Translations under genes and position numbers: made by a program
The notes under the pieces: model-generated
Database searches by the model: none
What the model was told of the DNA's origin: nothing
What the model saw: only the letters and a program-made list of their open reading frames with translations
Assembly (NCBI GenBank): GCA_039545275.1
Contig: BCHS01000011.1
Location: forward strand, 186,001 to 250,000
Source: Pseudomicrostroma phylloplanum
Lineage: Eukaryota > Basidiomycota > Exobasidiomycetes > Microstromatales
DNA length: 64,000 bases
Direction of reading: 5' to 3'
In this document: positions 11,388 to 22,519 of the stretch, in pieces
Position numbering within the stretch: the first letter of the stretch is position 1
How the letters are laid out: each line of letters opens with the position of its first letter

Positions 11388-12023
11388 AGAATTATCTTCT
11401 CTACCCCTGTTGTGTATGCCCATGATTAATTTGTGATACAAGGAGAGGGCAACTTCATCGCCCAATGCTTCACATTCGCTGTCCACTGTCACTCTCCACG
11501 CAATCATAATTCTTCGTCTATGCGTGCGTCTCCGACCTGCAGGCTCGTCTTTCACGTCGTTGGCTTCCCTCAGCAGCTTCTCGAAAAGACGCCGCGATCG
11601 CTGCAGCCGAGTCTGCAAGAGGAAAGAAGGCCAGCAGCCGAAAGTGGGCTCCGACGTGATGCCAGTGTGGGGGGCCCCGCCACGACCTGTGCTTGTTTTC
11701 TCCACACTAGACTGACTGCGAGGCATCGAGGAGGAGGAGGAGCACAAGCACGACGAGGCAAGGGTGGGTGAGTGGCTGCGTCTGCCTGGCTGCAGTGTCT
11801 TTCGTCATGCTTCCTTCGACCTTCCCGCTGAGAGTCTCGCCTAATCTCCTCCTCACTCCCTCACTCCTCCATCATAAGCTTCTGCCGTGTGCGTGTCCTT
11901 GTTCCTCACTTTCCTTCCTCTTCCTTGTCCATCTTCATCTCCACCTCCATCCTCTAGAGTAACGAAGTCTCGTATCGCGTACAACTCCAGAACCACTTTC
12001 GTCCACCCCTCGCACTTCCCGCC
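11388..12023. other. Intergenic: NTAQ1 3' end and CBR1 promoter
   Basis: No gene supported. Pyrimidine-rich DNA from about 11810 to 12010 precedes the CBR1 ATG. Confidence 0.5.
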
Positions 12024-13255
12024 ATGGAGTCCTTCAAGCACCTAGAAGGGACCAAGAACCACTGGCGTGCCCTCCTGCAGGAGCCAACAATGATCATCGC
12101 CTTTGCCCTCGGCGCCTCCATCAGCGCCTTTATCCTCCTCTACATCAACTGGTCTAAAGCCCGTCCGGTCCTAGATCCCACGCGCTTCCAAGAGTTCCCC
12201 CTCATTGACAAGAAGGTCCTCAGCTCTAATACTGCTCGGTATAGGTTTGCACTGCCGCAGAAGGACTCGATGCTGGGATTGCCCATTGGACAACACTTGC
12301 AGGTGCAGGTGGATGTGAATGGGAAGATGGTGCAGAGGAGCTATACGCCTACTACTTCCGACGATGAGCTGGGCTTCTTTGAGCTGGTGATCAAGGCGAG
12401 TGAGGCGATGCGGGGCGAGTAAAGCCTGCCTGAGCCTCGGAGGAGGAGGAGGCTGGTCTGTGTCTGTGAGGACAGACCCATCTGACAGTACATTATCTGC
12501 ACTCACTTCCGCAGACTTACCCGCAAGGCAACGTCTCCGCCCATGTCGGCAGTCTCAAGATCGGCGACCACCTCTCCGTCAAGGGACCTCGCGGTCAAAT
12601 GCGCTACCACAATGGCATCGCCAAGCACATCGGTCTCGTCGCCGGCGGCACAGGTCTCACGCCCATCCTACAAATCGTACAGCAGGTGCTCAAGGACCCA
12701 GAGGACGATACGGAGCTCGACTTTCTCTACGGGAATGTCGGAGTGGGAGATATCTTGCTCAAGGACGAGCTTGATGCACTTGCGGCAAAGCACGAGCAGT
12801 TTAGGGTGCATTACTTCCTCAATGACCCCCCTGAGGGGTGGGAAGGTGGCGAGGGACATATCTCAAAGGACGCCATTGCTGAGCATTTCCCCAAGCCGAG
12901 CAGGACCAGCAAGGTCCTCATGTGTGGTGAGTGTAAGGAGAAGAGAGACCGCTGCAGAAGTAGCGAGGCAGAGGGGAGCTCAGTCAGGCTGCCGACGTGA
13001 CCGAGTCACTGACCTCGTCCGCGCTCCGCTCCTTTTTCCAGGCCCACCGCCAATGATCAACGCCTGCAAGAAGCACCTCGAGGAGCTAGGCTTCGATGAA
13101 GCACGGACGGTCAGCAAAATGGAAGACGTGAGTGACTTGACCAGGAGAAGAGAGAGGAGAAAGCCCTATTCGTGACAAGATGGATACTGACTCTGTGCTG
13201 TGCTCGAACCGTCCTTTCTTCGTCGTGCCCTCTGCAGCAAGTCTTCTGCTTCTAA
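12024..13255 (+). CDS. CBR1: NADH-cytochrome b5 reductase
   Basis: Four exons, 12024-12395, 12515-12926, 13042-13127 and 13238-13255, 295 residues. The enzyme passes electrons from NADH through FAD to cytochrome b5 at the ER or outer mitochondrial membrane. An N-terminal membrane anchor (MIIAFALGASISAFILLYI) is followed by the FAD-binding RSYTPTT motif, the GPRGQM loop, the NADH-binding GGTGLTPILQ and CGPPPM motifs, and the typical C-terminus EDQVFCF. The first intron uses a GC donor (AAG then GCGAGT). The upstream frame otherwise hits TAA at 12420, and joining AAG to ACT restores the family sequence VIKTYPQGNV. The last coding exon is 18 bases. Confidence 0.95.
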
Positions 13256-13994
13256 GCGCCGCCCCGGACCCCGATGGTTCTGTCGCCCTGGGTGTACAGT
13301 TGCTCAGAGCAAATCAGTCGCAATCGGGTTGATGGGGAACAATAGATTGATCCGGTATACGCCGATACCCCCCACATCCTTATCCTTATCTTCTCCTCTC
13401 CCGATGGTCCCGCAGCCGTGCTTCTTCCTCCGTCCTCCATTTACTGCCCTTGCGCACTCGCTATTACGGTGTGCTGGGCTGGGCAGGGCACAGCAGGTAG
13501 GGAGGCAATCAATGTACTCTTTGTGCACCCGACGCTCATGGCGTGCCGATATGCTTGATGCTTGAAGCCGAGGGGAATCTTGACGTCTGCAACCCGACTT
13601 CGTATACTCAAAGCTGTCTGGTCTCAGATTGGCTTCATCTTCCCAGCACATCCTGCTCCTCCCCCGACTCCTTTCCCCTCGCTGTCAAAGCCTCTGTCTC
13701 GAATGTGACCGTCGTGCGTTATAGGGCAGTGTAGTCTCTCCCGCCCCTCCGCCTGCCGGTCAGGCGTGCAGGGAGGGTGAGTATCGTGCTCCGGGAGTGC
13801 GTAGCTTGGCCGTCCAGCCGGGATTCGGGGGGGTGCTGGGACCTTCTCGGTGATGCGAGGCGGTGCGGTCCACCTTGTTGTCCTCTGCGAGGTGCGCCGG
13901 ACGCGGCCTGGCGTGGCCTGGTATGTACTTCTTCCCTCCTTTGCTCTTCTTCGAAGCAGAGGTTACGTTCTGCAGGACCAGAGGCTACGCTACA
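13256..13994. other. Convergent intergenic region
   Basis: This lies between the 3' ends of CBR1 and the DUF202 gene. No coding frame with domain-like content was seen on either strand. Confidence 0.5.
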
Positions 13995-14608
13995 CTACAC
14001 GACGAATGTCTGTGGAGCCATAGCGGCGGCCTGTTGGTGCACACCGGCTGGAGCAGCTAGAATGACGGCCAGCACGGCAGAGAGGAGTGTGCCTACGAGG
14101 AAGGTGATTGTGATTGCTGGTGGTGGAAAGAGGCGGAGGGGAGAATAGCAGCAGTGTCAGCAGCTAGCACACCGTCTCAAACAGAGGGGGATAGAGTTCC
14201 TGCCGCCTTCTCTCTACCGCACTCACCTTCTAATCGACTGGGCACATAGCTCGTTCTCATCAGCTGGCTCTGCACAGCAAAGTACCTCCAAGTACCAAAG
14301 AGGAGCGTGACGATTCCAATGACAATAAAACTCGACCCCATGGGTGTAGCCAGATCCCTCACGGTCTCCCCTCCCAACCAGTACGAAGGACCATGCAGAT
14401 GGGAACTCGGAGTAGGACGTAGCTCCTCATCATCTGCCCACCCTTTAGGGAGGCGGAAGAATTGGGAGAGGGCGATCCCTACGGAAGTCAGGGTGAGGCT
14501 GGTGCGGAGCCAGGCGAGGTAGGTGCGTTCCAGGGCGAGATGGTCTCGCGCTACCGAGCCGGTGTTCTCTAGGACGGGCGGGTGGAGGATGGAGGAGAGG
14601 AAGGACAT
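13995..14608 (-). CDS. DUF202 (YidH-like) small membrane protein
   Basis: Two exons on the minus strand, 14608-14227 and 14116-13995, 167 residues. The conserved DUF202 core ARDHLALERTYLAWLRTSL is at about residues 20-38 and runs into a first membrane helix. A second helix (SSFIVIGIVTLLFGTWRYFA) follows, and the small second exon supplies a third (ITFLVGTLLSAVLAVILAA). Fungal relatives are predicted vacuolar or plasma-membrane proteins of unknown biochemical role. If the second exon were skipped the third helix would be lost. Family call is firm; function unknown. Confidence 0.85.
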
Positions 14609-15010
14609 GCCTGGTCGGTTAGTCGCAAGGTCGGTCGCTCAGGTTTGGAGGGGAAAAGAAGGAGGGAGAGAAGGACTGATTACTGGACGCACATCCATGG
14701 AGACTGGTATCTCTAAGCAACTCCGCAGGCAGTGGTGATAGCTGATGGAGGTAAGGCAGGCAGGCAGGCAGCCCATCAGATCCATATGAGACAAGGCTTG
14801 GTGCAAGTGGCGTGCTTCCTTCTCGCTTGGATCACACACCAGCCTCCAATGGGCCCGCATCAATCAATCTCCGCTCCCCCGCGCCTCTGTTTCCGTGGCC
14901 CTGCTTTGACTCCTCCACACGGACCAGGCTCGCCAAAGCAGCAAACGTCGGCGCTCCTCACTTCTTCTTAACGAGGACACCCAGATTCGCCATCAGATAG
15001 GCACCGCACC
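14609..15010. other. Divergent promoter region (DUF202 gene / TatD gene)
   Basis: A 402-base head-to-head spacer. It contains a short GGCA repeat near 14757-14769 and no gene. Confidence 0.5.
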
Positions 15011-16981
15011 ATGACCTCTCACCCTGCGGTACCACCAGCTGATCCCTCAGGCTCATCGTCTCGTCCTAGCACAATCCCGGCCAGACCTACACGTCGCTCC
15101 ATCCTCGCCCTCCTCACCGACGCGCACTGCCATCCCACCGATGACCCCACCCTCTCCTCTGGCGATCGGAATGGCGCACAGAAGCTCGCACAGCGCCTTG
15201 AGCAGGTCCCGCTTGCTGGTGTATGCGCTATGAGCAGCTGTACTGAAGATCAAGTGCTGGTGAGACGGTTGGCTGAGGAGATGCAGAAGAGAAAGGGAGA
15301 GAAGGGCAAGGCTAGAGAGGAGGAGGACGAAGATGAGGAAGAGGAAGGCGAGGAGACACAGGTACGGCTACGACCTTGCTTTGGTGAGTGCACAGAGATG
15401 CGAGATACAGATCATTTGTACGTATGAAGCTGATCAAAGCTGCTCCACGCCACGCCATTGCAGGCTACCATCCCTGGTACTCGCACTCCCTCTCCCTCGA
15501 GCACCCAGCTCCTTCCCGCGAGGAGCACTATCGCTCTCTCCTCCTCTCCGACGACTCGTCGCAACAAGCCAAAGACGAGCTAGAAGCTCTCCTACCACAT
15601 CTCCCCGCACCCAGGTCGCTGCAGGACATTCTCGAAGAGATTCGCAGCAATTTGCGGGCCTTCCCTAATGCACTCTTGGGCGAAGTAGGACTGGATAGGG
15701 CTTTTAGGATACCGACGAGTAGAGAAGCAGTCAAGGACCAGCCGTCAGAGCGCTCCTTGCTTGTGAGCGACCCCGCTTCCTCTTCTTCAACGGGCACCAG
15801 CTCCCCTGTTCCACCCGCTAAGGAGCAGGACTCAGAACAAGAACGAGAGCAAGAGCACGGCCAAAACGAGCACACTCTCGCCCTGCGCGGTAAACGTCTC
15901 ACCACCCTCGGCGTACCCATCGCGCACCAATGCAAGGTACTCTTGGCTCAGATTGGCGTAGCAGTGGAAGAAGGGCGAAGTATCAGCTGTCATAGCGTTC
16001 GTGCTGGTGAGGCGACGGTTGAGCTGATCAGGGAGTGCTGTAGAGTGTATAATGGCGCTAGTGGGAGGGGGTTCAGGGATGTTAGTGAGTACGCGTTGAG
16101 AGGAGGAAGAACTGACAGGCTTTGTCGAGCGGCACTGACTCCTGATGACCCTACACTCGTCCGCATCCCAGATTTGGATCTGCACTCATGCACCATGAGC
16201 GCCGAGCAACTCAAAGAAATCCTCGTGAGTCGAACCTCTTGAGGAAGCGTCTCGTGGCCGAGCCTCCCTCTCCTCTCCGCCATCGTACTGACTTTCCCTC
16301 CCCCTCTCCCTCGCTCTCCTTCCCTCTCCCTCCGTACCGCAGCGGCACCACCCCAACATCTACGTCTCCTTCTCCACGACCATAAACGCCCGTCAAAAAG
16401 GCCTCGTCTCCCAACTCGCAGTCGTACCACCCACACGCCTCCTCGTAGAGTCCGACTGGCACTCGGCCGAGCAGCTCGCACCGAGGAACTGGGATGTGCT
16501 CTGTTTGGTAGCGCCGTACGTGCTGAGGGAAAAGGCCGGGCCGGGGCTGGATGTGGATCTGGATTTGCTGGCGAAGCGGGAGAAGGGCGGGGTGGAGCCT
16601 GGAGATGGGAAAGGAGAGGAGGAGGAAGAAGAAGAGCTAGGAGAAGACCAAGCGCGTCTACTTCTCAAGGCGGCCCGTCTGCTGCAGGCCAATTGGCAGC
16701 GCTTCGAGTTGAATAACGCTCAGCGGGTCCTGCTCAAGCAAAGGAACAGAAGGAGGCGGAAGCACGGCAGTGGGTGTGTGCACGCCCCGAATGGTACTGG
16801 AACTGGTACTGGTACTGGGGCGGGAGACAAGCAGCAAGATGGAGGCGAAGACGAGGAGGAGGACGAGGACGAGGAAGAAGACGAGGATGATCAGGAGGAA
16901 GAAGCAGAATGGGAGCGTCGCATGGACTTTGAGGACCAGTGGTGGAAGGACGTGCGCGCTGGCGCACTCAAGAAGGAGTAA
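15011..16981 (+). CDS. TatD-family metal-dependent hydrolase (Cut9-interacting Scn1-like)
   Basis: Exons 15011-15383, 15464-16084, 16172-16224 and 16343-16981, 561 residues. The intron at 16085-16171 is in frame and stop-free; removing it brings LDLHS next to FRDVN, as TatD proteins need. Metal and active-site residues: TDAHCHP (HxH), GYHPWYSH, LGEVGLD (Glu), SCHSVRAG (His), LHSC (His), VESDWH (Asp). TatD proteins are 3'-5' DNases; the fission yeast relative Scn1 binds the APC subunit Cut9. Two acidic insertions occur, at about residues 100-118 and near the C-terminus, the latter after a Gly-Thr repeat encoded by GGTACT units at 16793-16821. Whether it is nuclease or APC partner is not decidable. 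Confidence 0.85.
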
Positions 16982-17137
16982 GCGTAGACCAGACCGCAGC
17001 TAGGGGATTCTCCTTGTACTCATCCTTCGACCGGTGACCAGCGAAGGCACAGCTCAGCTCAGCTCTCGAGTGCTGGTGGACACGATGCAACGCAATGCAA
17101 TGCACTGTATTGAAATCTGCAATTGCTTCTAGTCACG

Positions 17138-19500
17138 TCACGTTGCAATGATGCTGGCCCCACCATTCACGCCATGTACCTCCCCGGCACTGGTCATCCC
17201 TCCCACCGCCGCAGGTAGCACATCCGCGCCATTCGCCGGCAAGTCCAGCTTCCCCTCTATAAAGGCAACCACGTCCTGCAGGCAAGTCTTTAAAACCTGT
17301 ATCGCCCTCCTCTCCTTTACCATTACGATCTTCCCCGCACGCTTAAGCTTCCTCCTAACGTCTTCCTCTTGACTCCACCAGCTGTGCGTCTCCGGTAGGA
17401 ACACCCTCGCGTTTCGGAGGTACCATTTGCGTAGCTCGGCCTCGTCCCGTCCTAGCAACGGGACAGTCTCGTGTCCCATTGTGGAGCAGAGGGCTACCAC
17501 GCGCGGGTCCTTATCCAGTCGCCGGGAGTGCAGAAGTGAGAGGAGGGGTGAGACGCCCCCTGCGTGGGAGAGGAGGACGATGCGTGGACATTCGCTCAGC
17601 TCGATGTAGTTGTCCCAGATAAATTCGAGGAACTCTAAAGCAGTGGCTTTGCCCCGCTGACCGGCAGTGGTGAAGAGGTTGACGTCGACGATGGCGAAAC
17701 CCCTCTTGGTGGCCCATTCTAGGACTAGGGAGGACGAGTCCACCAGGTAGGCCGACTCTGCTTCGGGCACCAGAGCCAAGTTGGGTCTTTCGTTGCCTGC
17801 GCGGAGAGAGCCCATGTCGTGCACAAAGAGGACGATGGCCTCGTGGGCAGGCTTGCGCTCCATGAGATCTCCACTGCAGAGCGCATGGGCGCCCCACTCG
17901 TCTGCGAGGTTGCCGATGACCGGAAGCTCGGACAGCTGGAACTTCTTTGCGATTTCATACTGGCGGTGCGCTTGGAGGAGCTCGGAGATGGAGACTTTTT
18001 GCAGACCTTCCTCGTGCGTTGGGACTGGGTCGAGGGGGGAGGAGTCGATGCATTTCCAGTAGTCGGAGACGTCCCTCTTGACCAGGCGCATCGTGTTGAC
18101 TGCGACTGCGGATGCAGAGGGGAGAGACTCGTGCGACGGCACTGGATCCCCAAGGATGGTCCTCGTCACGGCTAGAGCCGAGTTGGCTAGGGCATCCACA
18201 TTGTAGCCACCCTCGAGTGCTACGATCAGCTTGCCATCAGCAAGACCCATGAGCATGTACGTCATCTGGGCATATCCAATCGGCGTGACAAGACAGCCGC
18301 CCAGTGGGTCGTTCTTGGCAGCGTCGAAGCCGGCAGAGATCATGACTAGGTCCGGGCCAAACTCGGCAGCGATGGGCATGACGATGTGGTGGAAGGCGTA
18401 GAGGTACTCTCCGTCCCCCATACCCGCAGTAGGCCAGGGGATATTGATGCTGAAGCCCTTTCCTGGACCAGAGCCTACTGAGGCCGAAGCACCGTAGGTA
18501 GAGCCAGGGTAAAACTCTCCATTCTCGTAGCGATGCAGGGAGATGAACAAGACGTCTGCATCCTCCTCGAATGCCTTTTGCGTACCATTGCCATGGTGTA
18601 CATCCCAGTCCAAGATGAGAATCTTCTTGATCCGCTTCTCCTTTGGTACTTCCTCTCCGCCGTACTTTTCCTTGATCCATTTCACGGCCACTGCGACATT
18701 GTTGAACATGCAGAAGCCCATAGACCGGTCTGGCTCAGCGTGATGCCCGGGTGGTCGGACAACGGCGAAGCCGTTGCGGATCTTGCCCGAGCAGACGGCA
18801 TCGCAGAGTTCGATGACTCCTCCGCAGGATAGACGGGCACAGCGAAAGGTATGCTCGTTGATGTAGAGGGAGGACTGCTCGCCGAAGAGCTTTGTGACCT
18901 CGAAAAGCGCAGACCGGGTATAGACTGGCATGTATGCAGGGATGAGAGTGAGCCACCTCGGATGATAAAGCGGGACCTCTTTGGCTCAGGTAGCGACGAC
19001 TCACATTGACTCCTCCAGACTCCCTCCCACACTCCTAGATCGTGTACCAATGCGACCTCGTCCCTCTCTACCTCTCTCGGCTGTATCCTCTTCATCCTCT
19101 TGACACAGCCATTATCCTTGAGCACCTGAAATGCCCTGGATATCCTCTCTGGAGCCTCTGGATGGCCTTCGTGGGCCTCTCTGGTGACCAAGACAGGTTC
19201 GGCGTGGAGCATCATGATAGACGAGTAGACGAGGCCCGTGTGAAGGGGGACGACGAGGGTATCTGAGCTGCTCTGAGCTTGTCGGACGTCTGCCATCTCC
19301 TCATCTGCTTGAGCCCCAAATGTCTCGATAGGCGCATCGCCGATAGGAAGGGATGCTCGAAGAAGGTCTTGGCCTGCAGGAGGTGCAGAGGAGGTGCTGG
19401 CGAAGGCAGTGGGCCCTTCTGCTTGAGCTACTGCCGGGATTGCCGTAGAAGACGAGCCGACATGCGGCAAAGCATCCATGGTCGAGGTGAGCTCTGCCAT
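17138..19500 (-). CDS. HDA1: Class II histone deacetylase with Arb2 domain
   Basis: Two exons on the minus strand, 19500-19005 and 18924-17138, 760 residues. It is the HDA1/Clr3 type: zinc-dependent deacetylase core with HPEAPERI near the N-terminus, RPPGHHAEPDRSMGFC (His pair of the charge relay), LDWDVHHGNGTQ (zinc ligands), ISAGFDAAKNDPLGG (zinc Asp) and LEGGYN. The C-terminal about 280 residues (from about 475) look like the Arb2 domain that typically follows in fungal HDA1, including FVHDMGS and VLLSHAGGVS. The ATG at 19500 is chosen; the open frame upstream has only a GTG. Family role is gene silencing in a histone deacetylase complex. It converges with the TatD gene, 156 bases apart. 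Confidence 0.93.
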
Positions 19501-19977
19501 ATCCGCTCCTTGTCCACGGCAAGGCACAAGGGCAAGCAAGCGAGTGTATGCTCTGCCGTCACCAGTCACCAGAGGCCCGGCAACGATGATGATCTGGTAG
19601 TCTTAATCAACGGAAGGAAGGACGGACGTCTGTCTCTCCCTGCACCGCTACGGAAAGGGAGAGAGGCGTAGAGTGGCCTCCGCCCAGACGCGCGCGCCCT
19701 CTGCCTTGTCCGCCTCGCGTGTCTGCCCCGCTTCCTTGTGTGGTGAAGCGGAGTGTGAAGCCACGAGGTGCGAACGACCGTTGCCCTGAGCGCAAGTCAA
19801 AGCTTCGCCTCTACTCCACTTTGCGGCAACAGCACCGCCCTGCCTTCCTCGATATTTTGACAGCGTCATTGAGGCACGACTGCTTGCTGCCTTTCATTTG
19901 AGTCACTTTCCTTTCTCAGTCTCCTTTACTTTCTTCCCGTCACTCTCACTCTCCTCACCTCACTCCTCGTATACAGC
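19501..19977. other. Divergent promoter (HDA1 / GH5 glucanase)
   Basis: Head-to-head spacer. CT-rich DNA at 19890-19970 precedes the glucanase ATG. No gene. Confidence 0.5.
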
Positions 19978-21756
19978 ATGAAGAAGGTGAGTGGGACGAG
20001 CAGGCAGAGCATCGTCGCGCGAACGGACCTGATACTGATACTGATACTGCCCTTTCTTCCCCCTCGCAGTTCCTCGGCAAGCTCGAATCCAAGCTCGACA
20101 GTGGCTCAGACGGCGGCGGCGGTGGATCTTCCAACTCCTCGGCCCCCGCACCCGATCTCGGCTCTCAGCCTTCGCAGCGTCACATGTACCACCACCGCAA
20201 GCAGTACGGCGTCAATCTCGGCTCCTGGTTCACACTCGAGAGCTGGCTCACTGGCAGTCTCTTCCAGGGCGCAAAAGACCCAAAGGGAAGTGAGATGGAT
20301 CTTTTGCATGGATTGGGACCGGAGAAGGCCAAGCAGGTGTTGGAGGGACATTGGGATAACTTTATCAATGATGGAGATTGGAAGGTAAGTGCGAGAGAAA
20401 GGCACGTGGTCATGAAAGTGTACCAGAGCTCTGACGTACCGCCGGACACCTCCGTTTGACTTCACAGTGGATGTCCTCTCAAGGCATCAACACGGTCCGA
20501 CTACCCATCTCCTACTACCACTTCCTCCCCGGTAGCTCCTCAGCCAAGCTCATGGACGGAACCGAGTACGAAAAGTACGCAGGCGTCTACTCTGGTGCCT
20601 GGCCGCGTATCCAGAGGGCGATCGAGACTGCTGCCTCGCACGGCATCGGTGTCCTGGTTGACTTGCATTCAGCGCCCGGATCGCAGAACACAGATGGACA
20701 TTCTGGTCTGTCCACCGGCAAGGCTGGTCTGTGGGACTCCAGCAAGCATCTGAAGAACACCATTCACATTCTGGAAGCATTGGCCAATGAGGTAGCTCGA
20801 TACGACAATGTCGTAGGACTTGAGCTTCTCAATGAGCCAAAGAACAACGGTGGTCTGCAGGGCTTCTACGAGGACGCTATCAAGGCGATTCGCAAACAAG
20901 GAGGCGCTGCTTCAGATCTGCCCCTCTACCTCGGCGACGCTTGGGACCTGAACCACTACGCAGGTTGGGTAGCAAAGCAGGCCGGTCCGGGGAATTTCCT
21001 CGTGGTAGACCATCAGTGAGTACACAAAAGTAGCCCAAGGTATCTCGCCCAAAAACCTTGTATTGACGAGTCCCCCTCTCCTCGCACAGCCTGTACCGCT
21101 GCTTCACCAAGGAAGACCATTCGACGCAAGCCATGGAGCATGCCAAGCGTCTGAACAACGGCGGGCCCACTCATAAGATGCTCGCAGGCGCAGCAAACAA
21201 CCTGGGAGGCAGTCTCATCATCGGAGAGTGGTCCGCCGCTCTGAACCCCGGCTCCTTGCAGGGTCAGTCGCAAGACGAAGCTCAAAGGGCGTGGGGACAA
21301 GCGCAGACTGGCTCCTATGCCGCGCTGATTGGCGGTAGCTTCTTCTGGACCTTGAAGAAGGAGGGAGCTCCCGATGGTGGGTGGAACCTGTACTCTGCCG
21401 TGGAGAAGGGCGTCATCCCATCCGGTCTCGGCCGCCCGCGTCAGGCTCCCGGCGACCTTGACCAGAGGGGCAACCACGCCGGCTCGCAGGCCCTCGAATC
21501 GCATTCCAACTACTGGAACTCCCACGGCGCCAAGGGCGATCATCGACCCTTCTCCGATGGGTTCCAGCAAGGTTGGCAGGATGCCAACCTCTTCTGGCAG
21601 CAGGGCGGGCAGAACCAGATTGGCTTCTCGGGACAGTGGGCGAAGACGAGGGCGGAGGGATGGAAGAGGCAGGGTGGTGATGGAGGGATCTCTTGGGAGT
21701 ACGAGCATGGCTGTCGTCAGGCCATTGAGGCGTTCAACCAGGCGCTGAGAGGGTAG
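19978..21756 (+). CDS. GH5 exo-1,3-beta-glucanase-like protein, apparently without signal peptide
   Basis: Exons 19978-19986, 20070-20384, 20468-21015 and 21090-21756, 512 residues. Exon 1 encodes only Met-Lys-Lys. GH5 hydrolases of this type (EXG1-like) cleave beta-1,3-glucan by retention. Visible: YGVNLGSWFTLESW, INTVRLPISYYHF, LHSAPGSQN, GLELLNEPKNN (acid/base Glu), LIIGEWSAAL (nucleophile Glu), FFWTLKKEG. No hydrophobic leader follows the start; a Ser/Gly-rich stretch does, so it is probably cytosolic or exported unconventionally. This unsecreted class is found in other fungi. Intron 1 carries a short CTGATA repeat at 20030-20050. Confidence 0.88.
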
Positions 21757-21895
21757 CCGTCTAGTGTATTGTAGCTCTGGAAGTGCCGTGTACAATTCAA
21801 ATATCGAAGCGTTGCAGTACCGTCATTGCTGAGATGTTTTCTTGATAGTCTATTGAGGGGTATGATGGACGAGTCGCAATGTTTTCTCTACCTGA

Positions 21896-22219
21896 TCAGT
21901 TGAAGGACGACTCGGGAGGAATGGGGTCCTTGGGATGCTTGCTCTCCCAATGCAGGATCAATGACTTGTAAGACTGCCCCAACAGCGAACGCAGAACCTC
22001 ACATCAGTACACCAGCTCCAACAGGCTCTTCTCATCTCATCTCTAGCGCACCTCCTCTCCATGACTCACAGGTATTCCGACCATGCACTTCTGGCACTTA
22101 AACTGCCTCAGCGCCGTCTCCCTCGCTTCTCCCAACTGACTCTTGCCAGAACCCTTTCCGCCAGCAGCCCGCTTGGCCGCGGCTTCCTTTGCTTCGGCCT
22201 TGGCGTGTCCGCGCACCAT
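21896..22219 (-). CDS. Small zinc-finger protein (4F5 / zf-met2 type, ZNF706-like)
   Basis: Two exons on the minus strand, 22219-22070 and 21973-21896, 75 residues. The N-terminus is Ala/Lys-rich (HAKAEAKEAAAKRAA). The zinc finger is CQKCMVGIPSYKSL followed by HWESKHPK, then the usual end PIPPES. The exon junction falls exactly between GIP and SYK, which confirms the model. Homologues are short conserved eukaryotic proteins of poorly known function. It converges with the glucanase gene (140 bases). Confidence 0.85.
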
Positions 22220-22519
22220 CCGAGTCGTCCAAGGAGGGGGAGGATGAGCGCACAAGAAGTGAAAAGAAGGAGTTGATGGGTGATGGGGGATGTTGAAGTA
22301 GGAGGAGAGAATGAACGATGTCGCGCGAGAGTGAGCACTGTGTGTGCGTTGCGTGTGAGGCGTCCCTCCCGCGCAAAGTCCGCCCGAGTTGCGTTGCACT
22401 TTTCCCAATGGACGGACGACTGTCTGCCGCCTCTCCTTCCGTCAGCTCTTCCCGGGTGACCAAGGTCAGATCCTCACTATCGTCCCATCTTCACCCTCTC
22501 TCTCTGCTCAACCGGCGTC
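22220..22519. other. Divergent promoter (small zinc-finger gene / TIM50)
   Basis: A 300-base shared upstream region with pyrimidine tracts and no gene. Confidence 0.5.

Noticed and set aside
19501..19569. N-terminal extension of HDA1
   Set aside because: The codon at 19569 is GTG, not ATG; the ATG at 19500 has a good context.
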